From NCBI RefSeq assembly GCF_014378415.1, contig NZ_JACMNS010000012.1:1-41702 (forward strand): a stretch of DNA of 41,702 nt, read 5' to 3'. The notes under the pieces were generated by a model. The model was not told the DNA's origin. It was given only the letters and a program-made list of their open reading frames with translations, and did no database searches. Numbering within the stretch: the first letter of the stretch is position 1; each line of letters starts with the position of its first letter. Shown here in pieces: positions 1 to 8,100 of the stretch. The position numbers and the translations under genes are program-made. Source of the stretch: Aquabacterium sp. (lineage in GTDB: Bacteria > Pseudomonadota > Gammaproteobacteria > Burkholderiales > Burkholderiaceae_C).

Positions 1-3
1 GCA

Positions 4-127
4 GGCCACGGCGGGTTGCCCCTCGCACAGCGAGGGGTCGGCGAGGACTGTTTGAGCGCGCAGCGCGAGTTCCGCAGCCGCCCGCCGTGGCCGAGCACCG
101 AGCGCAGTCCGCCGCAAAGCGGTGGAC
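4..127. repeat. Nested inverted-repeat element
   Basis: A 12-bp perfect inverted repeat (GGCCACGGCGGG at 4-15 with its reverse complement at 81-92) encloses a hairpin with 8-bp arms (CCCCTCGC 19-26 and GCGAGGGG 30-37) and a weaker CGCG/CGCG hairpin at 57-67. A further hairpin follows at 107-127 (9 pairs including one G-T). No coding frame is convincing. It looks like an intergenic palindromic repeat unit or a structured RNA. Only one copy is visible here, so repetitiveness is an inference. The rest of 1-240 shows nothing else I can name. Confidence 0.5.
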
Positions 128-243
128 CGCCACCATAGGAGCCCCGCCCGCCTCCGACTCATCCCCGCACCGCGCTGCCAGGACAAAGCCCCAACCCATG
201 CACGCCCCCAACAACGGCCCACGGACCTCCTGAACACTCCCGC

Positions 244-272
244 TTGACGCCATCCTTTGCCCCGAATACATT
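244..272 (+). promoter_or_regulatory. Sigma-70-like promoter of the PaaX-family gene
   Basis: TTGACG at 244-249 (5 of 6 to the -35 consensus) is 17 bases from TACATT at 267-272 (4 of 6 to the -10 consensus). Transcription would begin near 279, inside the palindrome at 270-306 and after the upstream in-frame ATG at 257. That supports 311 as the translation start. Confidence 0.55.
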
Positions 273-306
273 ACAAACAAAGTCATAATCATTGTTTGTT
301 TGTAAT
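270..306. promoter_or_regulatory. Operator palindrome upstream of the PaaX-family gene
   Basis: A perfect 12-bp inverted repeat, ATTACAAACAAA (270-281) and TTTGTTTGTAAT (295-306), has a 13-base spacer. It overlaps the -10 element and predicted transcription start and ends 4 bases before the ATG at 311. It is AT-rich in a GC-rich genome. The position fits autorepression by the regulator encoded just downstream; binding is inferred. Confidence 0.7.
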
Positions 307-310
307 ATTC

Positions 311-1144
311 ATGAGCGTCACCGCCAAAAACCTGATCCTCGACCTGCTGCTGGCCGCTGGCAGCGATCACCGGCCTGTTCGGCACCTGCTGGCCGCAGCC
401 ACGCTGTTCGGCATCCCCGCCAACAACCTTCGGGTGGCATTGGCCCGCCTGTCCGCCGACGGCATGATCGAATCGGTGGGCCGTGGCATCTACCAACTCA
501 GCGCCAACGCCAACGAACTGGCGGCCGACGTGGCCACCTGGCGCAGCGCCAGCCAGCGCGTCAGGCCGTGGCAAGGTGGGCACATCGCCGTTCACTGCGG
601 GGCCTTGGGCCGCAGCGACCGCGTCGCCCTGCGCCACCGCGACCGCGCCCTCCAGATGGTGGGCCTGCGCGAACTGGAGCGTGGCCTGTTCGTGCGCCCC
701 GACAACCTGCAAGGCGGCATCGACACCGTGCGCAAGCGGCTGCACACCCTGGGCCTGGAGCGCGAAGCCTGCGTGTTCATCGCCACCGGATTTGATCAAG
801 AGCGCGAAGCCCGCATCCCTCAGCTGTGGCACAGCCACGAGTTGAACGAAGCCTACAGCCACATCCAGGCGCAACTGTCGCAATGGACCGCGCGCGCCAA
901 GCAGCTGCCCATTGAAGACGCCGCTCGCGAGTCCTACCTGCTGGGCCGCAAGGCGATCCGGCAAGTGGTGTTCGACCCTCTGCTGCCAACTCCGCTGGTG
1001 GACATCCAAAGCCGCCAGCGCTTCATGGACGCGGTGCAGGCCTTCGACCAGCTGGGGCACAGCATCTGGCGCCAATTCCATGCCCAGGTCGATGCCCCGG
1101 CGCCCATCGTCGGCAGGGCCGCCTCAGCGTCATTGCCCCACTGA
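311..1144 (+). CDS. PaaX-family transcriptional regulator
   Basis: A 277-residue cytoplasmic DNA-binding protein. The N-terminal 60 residues match the PaaX winged-helix pattern (FGIPANNLRVALARL, then GMIESVGRGIYQL), followed by the longer PaaX-type middle and C-terminal regions. E. coli PaaX represses phenylacetate catabolism in response to phenylacetyl-CoA. No paa gene lies nearby, so the ligand here is unknown, and an acyl-CoA is only a guess. An in-frame ATG at 257 would add 18 residues but lies upstream of the predicted transcription start and would translate the operator, so 311 is preferred. No clear Shine-Dalgarno precedes it. The desaturase follows after 23 bases on the same strand and is the likely co-transcribed target. 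Confidence 0.75.
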   Translation: MSVTAKNLILDLLLAAGSDHRPVRHLLAAATLFGIPANNLRVALARLSADGMIESVGRGIYQLSANANELAADVATWRSASQRVRPWQGGHIAVHCGALGRSDRVALRHRDRALQMVGLRELERGLFVRPDNLQGGIDTVRKRLHTLGLEREACVFIATGFDQEREARIPQLWHSHELNEAYSHIQAQLSQWTARAKQLPIEDAARESYLLGRKAIRQVVFDPLLPTPLVDIQSRQRFMDAVQAFDQLGHSIWRQFHAQVDAPAPIVGRAASASLPH

Positions 1145-1167
1145 TCAAGCCAAACCCCACCACGACC

Positions 1168-2139
1168 GTGAGCACCACCAAGCCAACACGTCTGCGCCCC
1201 TCTGATGTCCTCAGCCGCGAAGAAATCGCGCAGTTCACCGCCCGCTCCGACCTGGCCGGCTGGTCGGCCCTGGCCTTCACCTGGGGCGTGATCGCCTTGT
1301 GCTTCGCCGCACTGATCTGCTTCCCGCATCCCCTGACTTACGTGCTGGTCGTGGTCGTGCTGGGTGGGCGCCAACTGGCGCTGGCCATCTTGTTGCACGA
1401 AGGCGCGCACGGCACTTTGTTCAAGACCCGCTGGCTCAACAATCACGCGGCGGACTGGCTGGCGGGCCGCTGGATCTGGGTCGATGTGGCCCGCTACCGC
1501 GAACACCACCTACAGCACCACGCGCGCACCAACCAGGGCGGCGATCCCGACTTGAGCCTGATCGAGCCATTTCCGACATCACGGTCGTCGGTGCAGCGCA
1601 AGTTCCTGCGCGACCTCAGTGGGCTGAGCGGCCTGCGTCGCATCGTGGGCCAGGTGCTGATGGACATCGGCGTGCTCAAGTGGACGGTGGCCGCCGAGAT
1701 TGTCAAGCTGCCGCGCAACGGCCGGCGCTGGCACCACTACACGCGTGAAGGCGTGCGGCGCATGAGCGGCTTCATTGGACTGCACGCGCTGTTGGCCACT
1801 GGGTTGGCCCTGAGCGGGCACTTGTGGGTGTACTCGGCCTGGTGGGTGGCCTACCTGACCACCTTCGGCGCCTTCATGCGCCTGCGCTCCATGGCCGAGC
1901 ACGCCTGCACCGAACGCAGCGGCAACATGCTGCGCAACACACGCAGCACGCGCGCCGGTTTTCTGGCCCGCATGACGGTGGCGCCCATCCGCGTCAACTT
2001 CCACATCGAGCACCACTTCATGGCCTCGGTGCCCCATTTCAAACTGCCGGCATTGCACCTGGTGCTGCGTGAAAGGGGGGTTGTTCCGCCCTCACCGTCC
2101 TACTGGGACGTGCTCAAAATGGTGTCCAGCCCCCGCTGA
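1168..2139 (+). CDS. Membrane fatty-acid desaturase
   Basis: A 323-residue integral-membrane di-iron desaturase that would put a double bond into acyl chains at the inner membrane. All three histidine boxes are present: HEGAH (77-81), HLQHH (114-118) and HIEHH (279-283). Hydrophobic spans lie near residues 32-75 and 200-235. The HxxxH, HxxHH, HxxHH pattern is that of the FA_desaturase superfamily, which also includes hydroxylases and carotenoid ketolases, so the substrate is not certain. The start is GTG at 1168 with no good ribosome-binding site. It sits 23 bases after the PaaX-family gene, which suggests regulation of membrane-lipid unsaturation by that regulator. Confidence 0.8.
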   Translation: MSTTKPTRLRPSDVLSREEIAQFTARSDLAGWSALAFTWGVIALCFAALICFPHPLTYVLVVVVLGGRQLALAILLHEGAHGTLFKTRWLNNHAADWLAGRWIWVDVARYREHHLQHHARTNQGGDPDLSLIEPFPTSRSSVQRKFLRDLSGLSGLRRIVGQVLMDIGVLKWTVAAEIVKLPRNGRRWHHYTREGVRRMSGFIGLHALLATGLALSGHLWVYSAWWVAYLTTFGAFMRLRSMAEHACTERSGNMLRNTRSTRAGFLARMTVAPIRVNFHIEHHFMASVPHFKLPALHLVLRERGVVPPSPSYWDVLKMVSSPR

Positions 2140-2276
2140 GAAACCGTCTGTCAGGCCCACCGACCGTTCGTCGAACTGGCTCTTTTTACTGCCAATAATT
2201 CCCGTACGTCCCAGAAGGCCCCTTCCTAGAATCGCTCACGTGAATGGTCCCATTCGTGTGTTCAAGGGGTTTCAAA

Positions 2277-2912
2277 ATGGTTTCGTGCAGCATTGAGCAA
2301 ACCAAGCAACGCCAACGCGGCTTCTCGATGGTCGAGGTGGCCGTGACTTTGGCCGTGCTCGGCATCCTGCTGGCTTCGGCCATGCCCAGCATGGGCGCCT
2401 GGATGGTCAATGCGCGCATCCGCAACACGGCCGAATCCATTCAGGAAGGCTTGCAAAAAGCCCGCGCGGAAGCGGTGCGCCGCAATCAGAGCGTCACCTT
2501 CTGGATGGTGACAACTACCGACCCCAAAGTGCTGAGCGACGACTGCACCACCAGCGCCACCGGCGGCTCATGGGTGGTCAGCCTGACCGACCCCACCAAC
2601 AAGTGCGCGGTCGCCCCCTCCAACACCACTGCACCACAAACGGTGGCGGCCAGGCCCGTTGGCGAAGGCGGCGATGGCGTGACCGTCTCGGCCAAGCAGC
2701 GCGATGCCACCACCGATGCCACCAGCATCACCTTCAATGCCTTTGGCCAAGTGGCCAATGCCGGCCCGATTGGCCGGATCCTGGTCAACGACGGCACCGA
2801 TGGCGCCGACCACCGGCGCTACCGGGTCATGATTTCAAGCGGTGGCCGCACCCTCGTCTGCGATGAAGCCGTGACCAGCACCACCGACCCCCGCCTCTGC
2901 CCAGCGAGCTGA
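2277..2912 (+). CDS. fimT: Type IV pilus minor pilin, FimT/GspH family
   Basis: A 211-residue minor pilin. The prepilin peptidase site follows a short basic leader (QRQRG|FSMVEV, cut after Gly15, Glu at +5), then a hydrophobic helix (AVTLAVLGILLASAMPSMGAW). The remainder is a GspH-like globular domain with Cys pairs likely to form disulfides. A longer in-frame start exists at 2244, but 2277 is chosen because AAGGGG (2264-2269) sits 7 bases upstream and the leader then has normal length. It opens a five-gene run fimT-pilV-pilW-pilX-pilY1, the usual order of the minor-pilin operon that primes pilus assembly. FimU is the alternative name for this position. Confidence 0.85.
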   Translation: MVSCSIEQTKQRQRGFSMVEVAVTLAVLGILLASAMPSMGAWMVNARIRNTAESIQEGLQKARAEAVRRNQSVTFWMVTTTDPKVLSDDCTTSATGGSWVVSLTDPTNKCAVAPSNTTAPQTVAARPVGEGGDGVTVSAKQRDATTDATSITFNAFGQVANAGPIGRILVNDGTDGADHRRYRVMISSGGRTLVCDEAVTSTTDPRLCPAS

Positions 2913-2915
2913 ACC

Positions 2916-3326
2916 ATGCACCCCTCCACATTCCCAAGGATCCGCGCTCGCGCTGTCCGAGGCTTCATGCTGATCGAGGTGCTCGTGAGCGTGTTGCTGT
3001 TCAGCGTTGGCGTGCTGGCCTTGGTAGGCCTGCAAGCCAACATGAACCAAGCGCAAGGTGCCGCCAAAGTGCGCACCGACGCGTCTTACCTGGCCACCGA
3101 GTTGACCGGGCTGATGTGGTCCGACAAAGCCAATCTGAGCAACTACACCACCGGCAATTGCGACGGCTATGCGCGTTGCAAGGCTTGGAAGGCCAAGGTC
3201 ACACAGGCCCTGCCCAATGGCGTGGCCACCGTGAGCGTGATCGCGGGCGACATCACCATCCTGATCACCTGGTCGCTGCCCGATGGCGCTTCTCACCAGT
3301 ACCTGTCTGAAACCTCCATCAGTTGA
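2916..3326 (+). CDS. pilV: Type IV pilus minor pilin PilV
   Basis: A 136-residue type IV prepilin. The leader ends in VRG|FMLIEVLVS with Glu at +5, and the hydrophobic N-terminal helix continues through VLLFSVGVLALVGLQ. The order FimT, PilV, PilW is typical, and the FxLIEVLV pattern with a following LQANMNQA stretch matches PilV-family proteins. A CDGYARC Cys pair near residues 84-90 may form a disulfide in the pilin head. It starts 3 bases after fimT stops and is followed directly by pilW. In Pseudomonas the PilV-PilW-PilX set forms the tip-priming subcomplex with PilY1. Confidence 0.85.
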   Translation: MHPSTFPRIRARAVRGFMLIEVLVSVLLFSVGVLALVGLQANMNQAQGAAKVRTDASYLATELTGLMWSDKANLSNYTTGNCDGYARCKAWKAKVTQALPNGVATVSVIAGDITILITWSLPDGASHQYLSETSIS

Positions 3327-3327
3327 G

Positions 3328-4473
3328 ATGCCCATGCGCGCCGCCCCCCACCCTCATCGCCGCCAGCAGGGCTTCACCCTCATCGAGTTGATGGTGGGCG
3401 TGGTGCTGGGCATGCTCACCATCGTGGCCATTGCGCAGGTGCTGGTCGTGTCAGAGGGCCGCAAGCGCACGATCACCAGTGGCGCCGATGCGCAGATCAG
3501 CGGCGCACTGGGCCTGTACGCCATCCAGCGCGAAGTGCAGATGGCTGGCTATGGTGTCAGCGCCAACCCGGCTGCGCTGGGTTGCATGGTCAAGTACAAG
3601 GTCGATGCCAATCCCATCGCCAACTTCACGCTGACCCCCGTGGTCATTGACAACGGCACCAATGGCTCGAACATCATCACGGTACTCAAAAGCACCAAGA
3701 GCTCGTTCTCGGTGCCCATCAAGATCACCGAGAACCATGCCACCGACGGCAGTTACTTCGTGGTGCAATCGGCCGTGGGCGTGGTCGAAAATGACCTGCT
3801 GATCGCCGTGCCCCCCACCCCCAGCGCCACTGACTGGTGCAGCGTGGTCCAGGTCAAGCAAGGTGCCACCAACCTGCTGACCACCATCAACATCCCACAT
3901 GCCGAAGCCAGTGATGCCGACTGGAACCAGCCTGCTTCCGCCAACCTGTTGCCAAGCGCTGGCTACCCCGCCGCCGGCAGCTACCTGCTCGATGTGGGCG
4001 CCCTGTCATTGCGCCGTTTCTCCGTCGACACCGCCACCCAGGCATTGCAAACCAGCACCCTCTCACGCGCCGGTGGCATGTGGACCACGGCCGAGGACGC
4101 ACAGCCGCAAGTGGTCATGCTCAGGGCCATGTATGGCAAAGACACCAACGCCGATAAAGTCGTCGACACGTATGACAACAACTCGCCGTCCACCTCGGCA
4201 GGATGGCAACAGGTCTTGTCCATCCGAGTGATCCTGGTGGCCCGCAGCAGCCAGTTCGAGAAAGACAACGAAGGTGGTGGCAACGCGACGAGCAGCACCC
4301 TTGAATGGGACCTGGGCACCACCGGCGTGACGGTGACCGGCGCCACAACGTGCCACACCGACCACCAGTGCCTGTCCCTCTCATTGACCCACCTGGGCAC
4401 CGACTGGAACAAGTACCGCTACAAGGTCTACGACACCGTGATCCCTTTGCGCAACATGCTCTGGAACTCGTGA
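3328..4473 (+). CDS. pilW: Type IV pilus minor pilin PilW
   Basis: A 381-residue minor pilin. The leader is short and basic (HPHRRQQG|FTLIELMVG, Glu at +5), and the hydrophobic helix follows (VVLGMLTIVAIAQVLVV). The large globular domain, long for a pilin, is typical of PilW. The start at 3328 is one base after the pilV stop; a second ATG at 3334 is also possible. A frame-open start at 3283 would run into pilV and is rejected. A DTNADKVVD stretch at roughly residues 271-279 resembles an acidic metal-binding loop, but I cannot show that it binds calcium. It should act with PilV, PilX and PilY1 at the pilus tip. Confidence 0.85.
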   Translation: MPMRAAPHPHRRQQGFTLIELMVGVVLGMLTIVAIAQVLVVSEGRKRTITSGADAQISGALGLYAIQREVQMAGYGVSANPAALGCMVKYKVDANPIANFTLTPVVIDNGTNGSNIITVLKSTKSSFSVPIKITENHATDGSYFVVQSAVGVVENDLLIAVPPTPSATDWCSVVQVKQGATNLLTTINIPHAEASDADWNQPASANLLPSAGYPAAGSYLLDVGALSLRRFSVDTATQALQTSTLSRAGGMWTTAEDAQPQVVMLRAMYGKDTNADKVVDTYDNNSPSTSAGWQQVLSIRVILVARSSQFEKDNEGGGNATSSTLEWDLGTTGVTVTGATTCHTDHQCLSLSLTHLGTDWNKYRYKVYDTVIPLRNMLWNS

Positions 4474-4484
4474 AGCGACTTGCC

Positions 4485-5129
4485 ATGCACCCGACCACGC
4501 ACTCATCCACCAAAAACCGCGGCGTCTCCTTGCTGTTCGCCCTGCTGTCCTTGGCCGCCTTGTCGCTGGCCACGGTGGCCCTGGTCCGATCGGTGGACAC
4601 CAGCTCCGTGGTGATGGGCAACCTGAGCTTCAAGCAGGATGCCACCGCCGTGGCCGACCGTGCCACCAAGCAGGCCATCACGAACCTCAACAATGCCCTC
4701 CCCGGCAGCCTCAACGCCAATGCCGATGGCTACTACGCCACGGCCTACGAAAACCTGGACGTCACCGGCCAGCAAATGACCGGCGTGCGCAAGCTGATTG
4801 ATTGGGACGGCGACCATTGCCAATATGTGCCCGGCACCGCCGAGGCCGACTGCACCGTGCTGCCCGCCAGTGAGTTCACCATCAACCAGAACAAGGTCCG
4901 CTACGTGGTCTTTCGGCTGTGCGATGCCGTCGGCGATCCCAACGCCACAACCACCTCCTGCGCCCGGCCCCTGACGTCAAGCAGCAGCCAGGCCGCCAAA
5001 CGCGGCAAGCTCGATTACTCCGACTACGAACGCTTCACCAATGTGTCGGGCGTCTATTACCGAATCGTGGTGCGGGTGATCGGTCCACGTAACACGACCA
5101 GCTTCGTCGAAACGATTGTGCACATCTGA
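4485..5129 (+). CDS. pilX: Type IV pilus assembly protein PilX
   Basis: A 214-residue minor pilin. Basic residues and a Gly (STKNRG) precede a hydrophobic segment (VSLLFALLSLAALSLATVALVRSVD). The usual Glu at +5 is missing, as in many PilX N-terminal domain proteins. Cys residues in the C-terminal half may form disulfides. ATG 4485 is used; a GTG at 4470 overlaps the pilW stop (GTGA) and would add five residues with tighter coupling, so the start is uncertain by 15 bases. The pilY1 frame begins immediately after. Assignment rests on operon position and the N-terminus, since PilX globular domains diverge quickly. Confidence 0.8.
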   Translation: MHPTTHSSTKNRGVSLLFALLSLAALSLATVALVRSVDTSSVVMGNLSFKQDATAVADRATKQAITNLNNALPGSLNANADGYYATAYENLDVTGQQMTGVRKLIDWDGDHCQYVPGTAEADCTVLPASEFTINQNKVRYVVFRLCDAVGDPNATTTSCARPLTSSSSQAAKRGKLDYSDYERFTNVSGVYYRIVVRVIGPRNTTSFVETIVHI

Positions 5130-5164
5130 TGTGCCCTTGCCTCACGGCGCGGAAGGAAGCAAGC

Positions 5165-8100
5165 ATGCAACACCAACATCGCACCCACTGCATGTTCTTC
5201 TCGATGAACCGGGCCATGGTGGCCATGCTGATCGGGCTGATCACACTCAACCCTGGCGTGCGCGCGGCACCCACCGACATCTCGAACACACCGCTGGCCA
5301 CCACCTCAGACATCAGCGCCAAACCCAATGTGATGTTCATCCTGGATGATTCTGGCAGCATGTCCTCGGACTTCATGCCCGATGACATGAGCGACACCAC
5401 CGCCTATGGATTCAAGTCCACTCAGTGCAACGGCATCGCCTACAACCCCAACTTTGACTACAGCGCCAACCGGCCACTCAACTCGGATGGCACGGCCTAC
5501 CCACCGGCCACGTTCAGCGCGGCACCCACCGACGGGTTCCAGGTCTCGGTGAACTACTCCAAAAATCTGAGCACCCCGGTATCCATTGGCACAGGCGCCC
5601 GAACCTTCACCGTGATCAGTGGCACCTCGACCAGCTTTACAGCCGGCAACCGTGTCGGCATCGTCAACACCGCCAACGACACGCAGTGGATGGTGGGCAC
5701 CGTCACCACTTGGAACAACCCCACCCTGGTGGTCAACGTGATCAGCATGGCTGGGGGCGGCAGTCCCACCGCCACCTGGAAGGTCGGCCTGCAAACCAAC
5801 ACCGCCGACCTTGAAGGCAGCACCTACTACCGCTACACCGGCAGCAAGCCCGCCATGGGCTGGAAATACACGACCGCAGGCCTCGACAAGGTCAATGATG
5901 GCGGGTTTGCCAACGAATGCCTGCTGCGGCCCAACGCTTCCACCGCCTTCACGAAGGTCACCGTCACCAGCACATCGACCGATGCGCAACGCTACGCCGA
6001 CTGGTATGCCTACTACCGCAAGCGCGTTCTGATGATGCGCTCGGCCGCTGGTCTCGCCTTCAGCCCCATCGATGGCAAGTACCGCGTGGGCTTCACCACC
6101 ATCAGCTCCACCAGCGCGGCACCGAGCACCAAGTTTCAGGCGACCTCGCCCTTTGAAGGCGACCAGAAGATCGCCTTCTACTCCAACCTCTACAGAGCCG
6201 ACCCGGGCAACTCGACTCCCTTGCGCGGCGCCCTGTCCAAAGTGGGCCGTTACTTTGCCAACAAGGCACCGGGCCAAACGACTGACCCGATGGAATACGC
6301 CTGCCAGCGCAACTACACCATCCTGTCCACGGACGGCTATTGGAATACGGGCGATGAGACCACAACCTACGGTGCCCTTGGACTGGATGGCGCCACGGTT
6401 AATCAGCAAGACGGCACGGAGGTCAAGCCCTACTGGGACGGCACGGACATCGTCCTGACCACCGTCAAGCCTTACACCATCAGCAGGACACAGGACTCGG
6501 CCTACGACAAGACCACGGTCACCATCAGTGGAACCACACCGGTGAGCACCTTCGCAACCTGCGGTGGCTCCAAGCGCCAATACACCACCACGGCGACCCA
6601 GACCACCCGCACGCTGGTACAGACCCTCACCAGCCATCAGACCCTGACCGGCACCTACAGCACCACCCAGAAGCGGATCAACGGGGTGGACGGAGCGGTG
6701 ACCACCACCACGACCGCCTGGGGCAGCACCACCACCACGGGCACGGACACCACGACCAAGAGCGATGCCACCGTGGGCCCCACATTGAAATCGGTCACGG
6801 GCACCTGCAAAAGCGCCACCTACGACATCCCGAGCTTGCCGGTGTCCTCCGTGAGCAATGGCAGCGCCAGCCTGTCCAACATTGCAGACACGGCTGTGGC
6901 CGGCACGCCCACCGAGACCCCCAGCACCTCTGGCGGCTCCATCAACAGCCTGGCCGACGTGGCCGAATATTTCTATAAAACCGACCTGCGCTCCAGTGCC
7001 TTGGGCAACTGTGTCGGCGCCCTGGGCACAGACGTCTGCAACAACGAGGTGACCCCCATCGGCCTGGACACCGCCCAGACCCAGCACATGACCACCTTCA
7101 CGCTCGGCCTGGGCGTGAATGGCATCCTGCCTTACCGCAAGGACTACCTCAATGCCAGCCTGAGGACGGGCAGCTACTACGAGCTCTCCAGGACCGATGG
7201 CACGCTCAAATGGCCCGTCTCTGAAAGTAGCTCGAGCGAAGTCACCCACGTGGATGATTTGTGGCATGCCGCCGTCAATGGCCGTGGCCAGTACTGGTCG
7301 GCCTCCAACCCCAGCGCCGTGAGCGAAGCGATTGGCGCCGCCCTGTCCAACGTCGAGCGGACTGATGGCGCCTCTTCTTCCGCCGCCACCAGCTCACTCA
7401 AGCCGGTCAAGGGCACGGACAATCAAGTGTTTGTCGCCAAGTACACCACCGTGGCCTGGACCGGCGAACTGGTGGCCTATTCCCTGAACGGCGATACCGG
7501 CGAGATCAACACCTCGGTTGAAATCTGGAACGCCAAGAAAGAGATCGCCAAGCTCACCCCCGCCAACCGGAACATCTATTACGCGCAACCTGGTGCCGCC
7601 ACGCCCACCCGCCGTGACTTCAACTACACCAACCTCAGCGCCGATGGATTGGGTGGCCTCTTCAGCAACTACTGTGGCAAAACGCTGACCCCCACCCAGT
7701 GCAACAACCTGGAAGCAGCCCCCACGACCCAGGCCAACCTGGGGACCAACCTGGTCAACTTCCTGCGGGGTGACAGCAGCATGGGCAGCTACAGCTACAC
7801 GGTGGGAACCGAGGCCAAGACCGCCGTGGTCTACCGCCCCCGCGAGTCCATGCTGGGTGACGTGATCAACGCATCGCCCGTGTACATGAGCAAGCCCCCC
7901 TTCCACTACGTGGACACCGGCTACTCCGAGTTCGTGACCACGAACGCCAGCCGCCGCCCTGTGGTGTTCTCGGCCGCCAACGACGGCATGCTGCATGCCT
8001 TTGCCGCCAGCACCACCACAGGCACCGGAGGTGTTCTGGCCGGCACCGAGCTGTGGAGCTTCATCCCCAGCGCCGTGATGCCTGAGCTGTACCGGTTGGC

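Noticed and set aside
257-310. Upstream start for the PaaX-family gene
   Set aside because: It lies before the predicted transcription start and would translate through the operator; the extra 18 residues do not look like a PaaX N-terminus.
2177-2194. Possible sigma-54 promoter upstream of fimT (TGGC...TGC)
   Set aside because: The GG-to-GC spacing is one base too long, and sigma-54 promoters require fixed spacing.
2227-2232. TAGAAT as a -10 for the pilin operon
   Set aside because: A good -10 match, but nothing like a -35 at 16-18 bases upstream.
6590-6780. Thr-rich repetitive stretch of pilY1 as a DNA repeat
   Set aside because: The repetition follows from ACC codons for Thr; no regular repeat unit.
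5306-7267. 653-residue open frame opposite pilY1
   Set aside because: Gly/Val/Ala-rich shadow of GC-rich codons, no domain recognised, fully inside pilY1.
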